DNA of 5,174 nucleotides from Candidatus Eiseniibacteriota bacterium (GTDB taxonomy: Bacteria; Eisenbacteria; RBG-16-71-46; CAIMUX01): positions 1 to 5,174 of the forward strand of contig JAGQHR010000292.1 in assembly GCA_020431745.1 (NCBI GenBank), in the 5' to 3' direction. The position numbers were made by a program, and so were the translations under genes. Below the pieces are notes generated by a model, which was not told the origin of the DNA, searched no databases, and was given only the letters and a program-made list of their open reading frames with translations. Shown piece by piece: positions 1-5,174 of the stretch. How positions within the stretch are numbered: position 1 is the stretch's first letter; each line of letters opens with the position of its first letter.

Positions 1-478
1 CCGGCGTCACGCCTCCGATGATGGCGTAGTCCCCCATCTCGACGTGACCGGCCAGGTTCGCGGAGTTCGCCAGAATGACGTGATCGCCCACCACGCAGTT
101 GTGCGCGATGTGCGCGTAGGCCATGACGAGACAGAAGCTGCCGATTCGGGTGACCTCGCCCTCCGCGGTCGCACGATTGACCGTGCAGTATTCGCGAAAG
201 ACGTTCCCCTCCCCGATCACGACCTGGCTCGGCGCCCCCCGATACTTGAGATCCTGCGGCGCCGTGCCCGCGACCGCACCGTGGTGGAAGTGATTGCCCG
301 AGCCGATCCGGAGATCCCCATCCAGCCGGACCATCGAATCGAGACGGCACCCGTCTCCCAACCGTACCTGCGGTCCGACCCAACACCAGGGTCCGACGTG
401 CACGCCGCGTCCGAGCTCGGCCCCGCGGTCGACTCGGGCGGAGGGATCGATGAAGACGTTCTCGTCGGCATGGTCCAT
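1..478 (-). CDS. lpxA: LpxA, UDP-N-acetylglucosamine O-acyltransferase (N-terminal 159 residues; cut by left window edge)
   Basis: Cytoplasmic enzyme for the first step of lipid A synthesis: it moves a (3R)-hydroxyacyl chain from ACP to the 3-OH of UDP-GlcNAc. The visible part is a left-handed beta-helix of hexapeptide repeats (for example ELGRGV, HVGPWC, VRLGDG, LRIGSG). Family landmarks are PQDLKY (residues 74-79; Lys78 and Asp76 match E. coli Lys76 and Asp74), AHIAHNC (122-128; His126 matches the catalytic His125, His123 matches His122) and LAGHV (142-146; His145 matches His144). Asn101 in TVNRAT stands where E. coli has His99. The ATG at 478 lies 2 nt past the lpxC-fabZ stop with no clear Shine-Dalgarno, so translation is probably coupled. 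The start aligns with E. coli LpxA with only two extra residues. The C-terminal half of the protein, including the acyl-chain ruler region, lies outside the window. LpxD is excluded because its N-terminal uridine-binding domain is absent and PQDLKY is present. Confidence 0.95.
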   Translation of the reverse strand, partial: MDHADENVFIDPSARVDRGAELGRGVHVGPWCWVGPQVRLGDGCRLDSMVRLDGDLRIGSGNHFHHGAVAGTAPQDLKYRGAPSQVVIGEGNVFREYCTVNRATAEGEVTRIGSFCLVMAYAHIAHNCVVGDHVILANSANLAGHVEMGDYAIIGGVTP

Positions 479-480
479 GT

Positions 481-1797
481 TCAACGATCCACGATGGTGG
501 AGCTGAGCTCCGCTTCCGCGACCAACTGCCCCCGAACGTAGCCGCGGGCGTTCATCCGACAGATCCGGGTCTTCAGACGCACCAGCTCGAGATCCATGAT
601 CAATTGGTCTCCGGGCAGCACCGGCCGGCGGAATTTCGCGTTGTCGATGCCCATGAAGTACACCAGCTTGTTGTCGGGATCGTCCACGGTATTGAGCAGG
701 AGCACGCCGCCGCACTGCGCCATCGCTTCGACGATGAGGACCGCCGGCATGATCGGGTGCCCGGGAAAGTGACCGACGAAGAACGGCTCGTTGATCGTCA
801 CGTTCTTGAGCCCGACGACCCGTTTGCGTTCTTCCAGATAGAGGATCCGATCGACGAGCAGCAACGGGTAGCGATGCGGCATGATCCGGGAGATCGCACC
901 GATGTCGTAGTGGACCCGATCGAGCAAGGCGTCGAAGTACTCGGATCCGTTCATCGCCTGATGCAGCTTCTTCACGAAGCGCACGTTGGCGCTGTGTCCC
1001 GACCGCACCGAGAGAACATGGCCCCGCAGAGGACGTCCCAGCAGCGTCAGGTCTCCCATCAGATCCAGCACCTTGTGTCGCACGAACTCGTCCGCGAACC
1101 GCAGGCCGTCCTCGTTGAGGATGGTGTCCCCCTTCACGACGACGGCATTGGAGAGCGTTCCCCCCTGGATCATTCCCGCGGCGCGCAGCTTCTCGACGTC
1201 CTCGTAGAGGGCGAAGGTGCGGGCCGAGGCGATCTCCGAGGCGAAGGTCTCCGGATTGATCTCCAGATTGATGTGCTGGGTCCCGACGAGCGGATTGTCG
1301 AACTGGATGGTGAAGCTGACCTGGAAGCCGTCGTGCGGGAGTGCTACGACCTTGATCGGACCGTCCTCGAACGAGACCGGTACCTCGACCTCGAGGAAGC
1401 GCCGCGGGAGGTCCTGCTCCACCAGACCGGCCTCCCGGAGGACATCCAGAAACGCCCGAGCACTTCCATCCGCGGGCTCCGGCACCTCCAACGCGTCGAT
1501 TTCCATGAGCGCGTTGTCGATGCCGAGTCCGCTGAGCGTCCCCAGGATGTGCTCGACGGTATGGACCTCGGCCTCGCCCACGCGCAGGATCGTCCGGCGG
1601 AGGGGACCGACGTCTTCCCGGGCATTCTCCGGGGCTACCCGAACGCTGGGAGCTCCCGCGAGGTCCGTCCGAACGAAGGTCAGACCGGAGTCCGGAGCGG
1701 CGGGTTTGAAACGGATCGTGCTCCGGCATCCGGTGTGCAGGCCGACCCCGGAGAAGCTGACCTCCTTGGCGATCGTGTGCTGAAGCGTGGGGTTCAT
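481..1797 (-). CDS. lpxC/fabZ: LpxC-FabZ fusion: UDP-3-O-acyl-GlcNAc deacetylase / (3R)-hydroxyacyl-ACP dehydratase
   Basis: A 438-residue bifunctional cytoplasmic protein. Residues 1 to about 283 are LpxC, the zinc deacetylase that commits the pathway to lipid A. VEH (81-83) supplies Glu82 and zinc ligand His83; RHKVLD (240-245) supplies His241, Lys242 and Asp245; SGHSAN (266-271) supplies His268. These match E. coli Glu78/His79, His238/Lys239/Asp242 and His265, so the site looks intact. After a short linker, residues about 297-438 are FabZ, which dehydrates (3R)-hydroxyacyl-ACP in fatty acid synthesis. PHRYPLLLVDR (307-317) opens the hotdog fold, and GHFPGHP (342-348) with VEAMAQ (356-361) gives the His343/Glu357 pair, spaced as in E. 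coli His54/Glu68. There is no stop or frame break between the halves. Fusions of this kind are known from Bacteroidetes/Chlorobi. Ala352 replaces the usual Gly of MPGV. The ATG overlaps the lpxD stop (ATGA) and has GAAGGA 8 nt upstream. Confidence 0.97.
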   Translation of the reverse strand: MNPTLQHTIAKEVSFSGVGLHTGCRSTIRFKPAAPDSGLTFVRTDLAGAPSVRVAPENAREDVGPLRRTILRVGEAEVHTVEHILGTLSGLGIDNALMEIDALEVPEPADGSARAFLDVLREAGLVEQDLPRRFLEVEVPVSFEDGPIKVVALPHDGFQVSFTIQFDNPLVGTQHINLEINPETFASEIASARTFALYEDVEKLRAAGMIQGGTLSNAVVVKGDTILNEDGLRFADEFVRHKVLDLMGDLTLLGRPLRGHVLSVRSGHSANVRFVKKLHQAMNGSEYFDALLDRVHYDIGAISRIMPHRYPLLLVDRILYLEERKRVVGLKNVTINEPFFVGHFPGHPIMPAVLIVEAMAQCGGVLLLNTVDDPDNKLVYFMGIDNAKFRRPVLPGDQLIMDLELVRLKTRICRMNARGYVRGQLVAEAELSSTIVDR

Positions 1798-2936
1798 GCC
1801 GACTGTCCTTCGTCGTTGCGGTGCGCGACCAACGGCCCGGATCGATCCCCGCCGTTCGCCCCGGAGTCCCTCTTGGAAGGCTCGGCGGGCCGGGGAGCAT
1901 CGTGACCGTTGCCCATTCCTTCCAGCTTGCGCATTCGTTGCTCGAGGTTTCGCAGGGAACGCAGCGCATCCGGCAGGTGACGCAGGGCCGCGTACATCCG
2001 GGACGCGCGACCGTGGTTGGTCGCCGGATAGCCCGAAACCGTCTCCCCCGCTTTCACCGACTTGGTGACGCCTCCCTGGGCACCGACCCGCGCTCCGTCA
2101 CCGATCTCGATGTGTCCGACCAGACCGGCCTGACCGGCCAGGGTGACACCCCGGCCCAACCGCGTACTGCCGGAGATTCCCGCCTGGGCACAGAGGATCG
2201 AGAGCGGTCCGATCTCCACGTTGTGGGCGACATGGACGAGGTTGTCGATCTTGGTGCCGCGACCGATCCGGGTCTCGCCGGTGGTCGCGCGATCGATCGT
2301 GCTGTTGGCCCCGATCTCGACGTCATCCTCGATGACGACTCGTCCCATCTGAGGAATCTTCCGGTGCTGTCCGGCATCGAAGGCGTAGCCGAAACCATCC
2401 GATCCGAGGACGACGCCGGGATGAAGGATCACCTGGTCCCCGACCTGGATGTCTTCGCGGATGACGACGCGAGGATAGAGGCGACACCCGCGGCCGATCC
2501 GCGAACGGGGCCCCACGTAGCAGCCGGCCATCAGCACCGTGCCGTCGCCGATGTGGACTCCATCTTCGATCACGACGTGGGGACCGATGGCGAGCCCTTC
2601 ACCGAGCTGCGCGTTGGGAGAAACGATCGCGCTGGGATCGATCCCGGTCGGCGGCTGGTCCGGAGGACGCGAGAAGATCTGCAGCACCTGCAGGAAGGAC
2701 CGGTACGGATCCGCGCTCACGAGCGAGGGAAGCGCGCCGCTCTCGACCCCCTCCCCGACGATGACGGCGGATGCGCGCGTCTCGCTGAGATAGCCCAGGT
2801 AGCGGGTGTTCGCGACGAAGGTGATGTCGCCGGGGACGGCTTCGCGGATGCCCGAAACGCGCGCGATCCGCACCGAGCCATCGCCGCGCAGGCGCGTGCC
2901 CAGCTTCTCGGCCAACTCGCCGAGGGTCAGCTCCAA
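1794..2936 (-). CDS. lpxD: LpxD, UDP-3-O-(3-hydroxyacyl)glucosamine N-acyltransferase
   Basis: Cytoplasmic acyltransferase for the third step of lipid A synthesis: it adds a second (3R)-hydroxyacyl chain, from ACP, to the 2-amino group made free by LpxC. From the TTG start the protein has 380 residues. Residues 1 to about 95 form the N-terminal uridine-binding domain (LTLGELAEKLG, AVPGDITFVAN). Residues about 100-305 form a hexapeptide-repeat beta-helix with GSDGFGYAFD (178-187), TIDRATTGET (213-222) and KIDNLVHVAHNVEIG (229-243), where His238 matches catalytic His239 of E. coli. A short helical stretch (about 311-338) follows, then a polar tail to 380. I chose TTG at 2936 because GGGAGG ends 9 nt upstream and the family sequence begins right there. 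A GTG at 3002 would add 22 residues unlike LpxD and has no Shine-Dalgarno. The stop overlaps the next start by ATGA, so LpxD and LpxC-FabZ are probably made together. Confidence 0.95.
   Translation of the reverse strand: MELTLGELAEKLGTRLRGDGSVRIARVSGIREAVPGDITFVANTRYLGYLSETRASAVIVGEGVESGALPSLVSADPYRSFLQVLQIFSRPPDQPPTGIDPSAIVSPNAQLGEGLAIGPHVVIEDGVHIGDGTVLMAGCYVGPRSRIGRGCRLYPRVVIREDIQVGDQVILHPGVVLGSDGFGYAFDAGQHRKIPQMGRVVIEDDVEIGANSTIDRATTGETRIGRGTKIDNLVHVAHNVEIGPLSILCAQAGISGSTRLGRGVTLAGQAGLVGHIEIGDGARVGAQGGVTKSVKAGETVSGYPATNHGRASRMYAALRHLPDALRSLRNLEQRMRKLEGMGNGHDAPRPAEPSKRDSGANGGDRSGPLVAHRNDEGQSA
1806..1811 (-). promoter_or_regulatory. Shine-Dalgarno GAAGGA for lpxC-fabZ, inside the end of lpxD
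   Basis: GAAGGA on the minus strand, 8 nt before the ATG at 1797. Together with the 4-nt ATGA overlap it suggests that ribosomes ending on lpxD restart on lpxC-fabZ, with extra fresh initiation possible. Confidence 0.65.
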
Positions 2937-2945
2937 AGTCCGTAT

Positions 2946-2951
2946 CCTCCC
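2946..2951 (-). promoter_or_regulatory. Shine-Dalgarno GGGAGG deciding the TTG start of lpxD
   Basis: GGGAGG on the minus strand, 9 nt before the TTG at 2936-2934. It is the only good ribosome binding site near the start of the LpxD homology, so it supports TTG over the GTG at 3002. Seen in sequence; its use is inferred. Confidence 0.75.
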
Positions 2952-3027
2952 GATCCCGGCCGGAAGCAGGACGCCCACCCGCTGGCACCGAGTCCGGGGC
3001 ACGCCCGAACGGGGTGAATTCCTTCGT

Positions 3028-3040
3028 CGGCGTCACGCCG
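3028..3040. repeat. 13-bp dyad CGGCGT-C-ACGCCG
   Basis: A perfect inverted repeat with 6-bp arms and a 1-nt centre, 10 nt from the larger hairpin on its lpxD side. With a 1-nt centre it cannot form a full RNA hairpin, so if it has a function, a protein-binding operator fits better. In DNA this GC-rich it could also be chance. Confidence 0.35.
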
Positions 3041-3050
3041 CGGAGCAGCA

Positions 3051-3070
3051 ACGGGCCCACGAGGGCCCGT
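3051..3070 (-). promoter_or_regulatory. GC-rich perfect hairpin in the skp-lpxD gap
   Basis: On the minus strand ACGGGCCC and GGGCCCGT form a perfect 8-bp stem around a 4-nt loop (TCGT). Seven of the eight pairs are G-C, so the RNA hairpin should be stable. No T-run follows on either strand, so it is not a standard intrinsic terminator. Its 5' arm also takes part in a competing small stem (CCCG-AAGA-CGGG, 3066-3077). A role in attenuation, transcript processing or mRNA stability is possible but unproven. Confidence 0.5.
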
Positions 3071-3134
3071 CTTCGGGTGGATCAGCGCTCTCGCCCGGGC
3101 CGTCCATGCTCCCGAACGACCGCGGAACCTGTTG

Positions 3135-3674
3135 TCAGGGAGCCGTTTCGGCGCTCAGGAGATCCAGAACCGTCTGCGTCAGATCCAGAGACGGGTCAGC
3201 ATACAAGATATTCCCATCCGCTGCATCCAGGATGAGATCGTAGCCGTCGTCCTCGGCCAGCTTGGTCAACACCCGCTGGATCCGGGCGATGACGGGACGG
3301 AGGATTTCCTCGTTGCGCTGCTCGACCAGGCCGTTGGGTCCCCAGATGCTCTGCACGAACTTGTCGTACTCGGTGATCCGGCGCTGGTAGTCCTCTTCCT
3401 TCTCGCGGCGCTTTTCGTCGCTCAACATCGGCGACTGTTGCTGGAGCTCCTGGGAGAGGCGATCCGTCTCGCTCTTGCGCGCCCGGGCCTCCCGATTCCA
3501 GTTTTCGATGTCCTGGCGGAAGGTCGCCTCGGCGTCCTTCGTCCCCGCATACTGCTGGAGGATGATCTCGCTGTTGATGAATCCGATCTTGACGTCGGAC
3601 TGCGCCCGCGCCGCCCCGGCAAAGAGGACCGAGATCGCCAGGACGAACAGGAGTCCGCACGGGATGCGCTTCAT
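3135..3674 (-). CDS. skp: Skp/OmpH-family periplasmic chaperone for outer-membrane proteins
   Basis: A 179-residue precursor of a periplasmic holdase that binds unfolded outer-membrane proteins after Sec export and carries them to the BAM complex. The N-terminus is a clear Sec signal peptide: MKR, a hydrophobic core (about 7-20), and AARA before a likely cut after Ala24. The mature protein starts with KIGFINSEIILQQY (29-42), the OmpH opening strand. Next comes a long charged alpha-helical region rich in Arg, Glu, Gln and Lys (about 45-140), which would form the Skp coiled-coil arms. The end returns to the body strands (YDLILDAADGNILYADPSLDLT, 145-166) and a last helix. Length is normal for the family. 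ATG at 3674 was chosen because AAGGAG lies 10 nt upstream and the signal peptide begins there; an in-frame start at 3749 would put 25 polar residues before it. It follows bamA after 38 nt, the usual neighbour. Sequence identity in this family is low, so assignment rests on architecture and context. Confidence 0.9.
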   Translation of the reverse strand: MKRIPCGLLFVLAISVLFAGAARAQSDVKIGFINSEIILQQYAGTKDAEATFRQDIENWNREARARKSETDRLSQELQQQSPMLSDEKRREKEEDYQRRITEYDKFVQSIWGPNGLVEQRNEEILRPVIARIQRVLTKLAEDDGYDLILDAADGNILYADPSLDLTQTVLDLLSAETAP

Positions 3675-3684
3675 GGACGAGCCA

Positions 3685-3690
3685 CTCCTT
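3685..3690 (-). promoter_or_regulatory. Shine-Dalgarno AAGGAG for skp
   Basis: AAGGAG on the minus strand, 10 nt before the ATG at 3674. It fixes the skp start at the signal peptide rather than at the upstream in-frame codon at 3749, which lies inside bamA. Confidence 0.75.
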
Positions 3691-3702
3691 TCCGGATCAG
3701 TG

Positions 3703-3722
3703 CGCGTCTGGATCAGAACGCG
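3703..3722 (-). repeat. Imperfect inverted repeat across the bamA stop codon
   Basis: On the minus strand CGCG-T-TCTG-ATC-CAGA-CGCG can fold into an 8-bp stem with one bulged T and a 3-nt loop. It spans the TGA of bamA. No T-run follows, and skp begins 38 nt after the bamA stop with its own ribosome binding site, so termination is unlikely. It could mark an mRNA processing or stability element, or be chance. Confidence 0.3.
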
Positions 3723-5173
3723 GGGCCGATGATCAGGTGCGGCTGCCACTTGCCGCGATCGATTCCATAGGCGTAGTCGAACCCGACGTTTCCGAGCAAC
3801 GGAATCTCCAAGCGTATCCCCATCCCCACGCCCTTCTGGAGGTCGTTGAGGGAGAGATCGCGGGGAGAGTTCCAGGTGTTTCCTGCATCGAAGAAGAACA
3901 GTCCGTGGACCGGGTTGACGATCGGAAACTGATACTCCGTGGTGAAGGTGTAGAACACCTTGCCGCCGGGGAAGCGAATCTCCGACCCGCTGGACCCGAT
4001 CCGGATGTTCTCCTCGGGAACGACGTACCAGTCATCATACCCGCGCAGATAGTCAGTGCGCGTCCCTCCCAAGCGGAAGGTTTCGGCACCGGGCACCTTG
4101 GCACCCCGCCGATAGCTGCCCACGTAGCCGAAGCGGTGCCGGAGCATCACCGTCGGCTTCCAGAACGGCACGAAGTAGTTGCGATGGTCGACGGTCGGCT
4201 TGTAGTAGTCGAGGTTGCCGCCCAGGAGGCCGCCCGAGAACTCGGTCCGCACCGTGGTCCGGCTCCCCGCGGTCGGATAGAACGGATTGTCGGTGCTGTT
4301 CCGGCTCATCGAGATCGTGTACCGCGAGGCCGTTCCGTCGGAGGCCCGCAACACCGCTTCGCTCGCTTCGTCGAGATTGCGGAAGTCCCGGAAGCGAACT
4401 TCTTCCAGCTCGTAGCTCATGAAGATGCGGGTGTAGTCCGGCTTCGAGAAAAACCAGGGTCGGCCGACGTTGAGCGAGAATCCCCGCTGCCGTTCCTCAT
4501 AGATGTCGAGATCGCGAATCGTGTTGTAGACGTGGAAGCCGAGCGAGGTCGGGCTGTTGAAGGCCCAAGGCTCGGTGAACGAGACGTCGTAGGTCTCGCG
4601 GGCCGACCCGCGCTCCAGATGCAGATTGAGCGCCTTGCCGGTCCCGAACAGGTTGTTGTGTCCGAACTCCAGGAATCCGGTGAGGCCGGTCTCGCTGGAG
4701 AAGCCTGCCCCGGCCGTGGCCGTCCCGGAGCTCTTCTCCTTGACGCGGAAGACCACGTCGATGTCGGAACCTTCCCCGGTCGGGCTGTAGTCGACTCCGA
4801 CATCCTCGAAAAAACCGAGCGCGAACACGTCGCGATGGCTCCGCAGCAGAACCGAACGGCGCAGGATCCCGCCCGGGATGAGGGTCAGCTCGCGCCGAAT
4901 CACTCGCTCGCGGGTCCGGGTGTTTCCGACGATCCGCACCTCGTGCACGGTCGACGGATTGCCCTCGTGGATCGCGAACGAGACATCAACGGTGTCGCCG
5001 GCGACCTGGGTCTCCGGAATGATCTGGAGCTCGAGCAGGTATCCCTTTTCCGTATAGAGGTTGTAGGCCTCGGACGTCGCCTGGTTGAGCTTCTCCTGGC
5101 TGAAAGCGGTCCCCGGACGAATCGAGGCCGCCGCATCGAGGGCGTCGGTGGACACCGCTTCGTTCCCGGACCA
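3713..5173 (-). CDS. bamA: BamA, outer-membrane protein assembly factor (C-terminal 486 residues; cut by right window edge)
   Basis: Omp85-family core of the BAM complex, which folds and inserts beta-barrel proteins into the outer membrane. The window opens inside a POTRA domain (WSGNEAVSTDAL, then a Gly-Tyr turn about residue 44). A complete last POTRA follows at about residues 76-145 (VHEVRIVGNTRTRERVIRREL, then ALGFFEDVGVDY). The 16-stranded barrel starts near GTATAGAGFSSETG (150-162). Its hallmark loop-6 motif appears as LRGY (376-379), a variant of (V/I)RG(F/Y). The last strand ends in a C-terminal Phe (HLIIGPAF), the usual outer-membrane beta-signal position. The frame is open to the window edge, so the GTG at 5155 is internal and not a start; the remaining POTRA domains and signal peptide lie outside. 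TamA is a related Omp85 protein, but the neighbouring skp and lpxD favour BamA. Confidence 0.95.
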   Translation of the reverse strand, partial: WSGNEAVSTDALDAAASIRPGTAFSQEKLNQATSEAYNLYTEKGYLLELQIIPETQVAGDTVDVSFAIHEGNPSTVHEVRIVGNTRTRERVIRRELTLIPGGILRRSVLLRSHRDVFALGFFEDVGVDYSPTGEGSDIDVVFRVKEKSSGTATAGAGFSSETGLTGFLEFGHNNLFGTGKALNLHLERGSARETYDVSFTEPWAFNSPTSLGFHVYNTIRDLDIYEERQRGFSLNVGRPWFFSKPDYTRIFMSYELEEVRFRDFRNLDEASEAVLRASDGTASRYTISMSRNSTDNPFYPTAGSRTTVRTEFSGGLLGGNLDYYKPTVDHRNYFVPFWKPTVMLRHRFGYVGSYRRGAKVPGAETFRLGGTRTDYLRGYDDWYVVPEENIRIGSSGSEIRFPGGKVFYTFTTEYQFPIVNPVHGLFFFDAGNTWNSPRDLSLNDLQKGVGMGIRLEIPLLGNVGFDYAYGIDRGKWQPHLIIGPAF

Positions 5174-5174
5174 G

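Larger units (their letters stand above)
2937..3134 (-). other. 198-nt non-coding gap between skp and lpxD, with several inverted repeats
   Basis: This is the only sizeable gap in the window. I see no convincing gene in it: the minus-strand reading frames through it have no ribosome binding site and no family-like sequence. It contains dyad symmetries at 3004-3013, 3028-3040, 3051-3070 and 3066-3077, and the lpxD Shine-Dalgarno at its end. I saw no clear -35/-10 pair, although promoter rules for this lineage are unknown to me. It may be a leader that tunes lpxD expression, a processing site, or the home of an unrecognised promoter. All of these are inference. Confidence 0.6.

Noticed and set aside
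3..13. GGCGTCACGCC shared by the lpxA coding region and the skp-lpxD gap (3029-3039)
   Set aside because: In lpxA it encodes the family sequence Gly-Val-Thr-Pro. Two copies of an 11-mer made of common GC-rich codons are probably chance.
604..1905. Long plus-strand open frame (433 codons) opposite lpxC-fabZ
   Set aside because: It lies wholly antisense to a gene with intact catalytic motifs. Its translation is rich in Asp, Arg, His and Val with no domain, as expected for the mirror frame of a GC-rich gene.
2937..3002. GTG at 3002 as the start of lpxD
   Set aside because: The extra 22 residues do not resemble LpxD, no Shine-Dalgarno precedes the GTG, and a strong one precedes the TTG at 2936.
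1821..3017. Long plus-strand open frame (398 codons) opposite lpxD
   Set aside because: Same mirror-frame effect. The LpxD hexapeptide repeats on the minus strand explain the sequence, and no ribosome binding site or family motif supports the plus-strand reading.
3051..3070. Intrinsic terminator after skp
   Set aside because: The stem is strong, but no run of T follows on either strand.
3675..3749. In-frame start at 3749 for skp
   Set aside because: It would place 25 polar residues ahead of a textbook signal peptide and start inside bamA; the ATG at 3674 has a good ribosome binding site.
1..5174. Novel defence system, mobile element, CRISPR array or RNA gene
   Set aside because: Coding sequence of recognised envelope genes fills all but about 240 nt. 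I saw no spaced direct repeats, terminal inverted repeats, transposase, tRNA or rRNA pattern.

Overview
The window is a stretch of a Gram-negative outer-membrane assembly and lipid A operon. Every gene lies on the minus strand. Read in transcription order, from high to low coordinates, it holds: the C-terminal part of bamA (cut by the right edge), a Skp/OmpH-type periplasmic chaperone, lpxD, a fused lpxC-fabZ gene, and the start of lpxA (cut by the left edge).

Organism: the DNA is GC-rich and comes from a diderm, LPS-making bacterium. Proteobacteria have a similar cluster (bamA-skp-lpxD-fabZ-lpxA-lpxB), but there fabZ is separate and lpxC lies elsewhere. A single LpxC-FabZ polypeptide followed by lpxA is the arrangement known from Bacteroidetes/Chlorobi and relatives (FCB group). 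Sequence details in LpxD (TIDRATTGET) and LpxA (GAV before PQDLKY, TVNRAT) also look more like that group than like E. coli. A high-GC FCB-related lineage (for example Gemmatimonadota or an Eisenbacteria-type candidate phylum) is my inference. No 16S or other marker is present to settle it.

Layout: bamA ends at 3713. A 38-nt gap with a good Shine-Dalgarno leads to skp (3674-3135). A 198-nt non-coding gap with several inverted repeats (2937-3134) separates skp from lpxD. lpxD (2936-1794, probable TTG start) overlaps lpxC-fabZ (1797-481) by ATGA. lpxA starts 2 nt after the lpxC-fabZ stop and runs off the left edge. The only gap large enough for a promoter or an RNA control element is the one before lpxD.

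How the genes work together: LpxA, LpxC and LpxD catalyse the first three steps of lipid A synthesis. FabZ acts on the same (3R)-hydroxyacyl-ACP pool that LpxA and LpxD consume, diverting it to phospholipid fatty acids, so the fusion puts competing uses of one metabolite on one chain. BamA inserts beta-barrel proteins into the membrane whose outer leaflet is built from lipid A, and Skp carries those proteins across the periplasm.

I found no mobile element, CRISPR array, tRNA/rRNA or unknown gene system. This is a core housekeeping region. The points worth a second look are the structured skp-lpxD gap, the C-terminal tail of LpxD, and a few unusual residues in conserved motifs.
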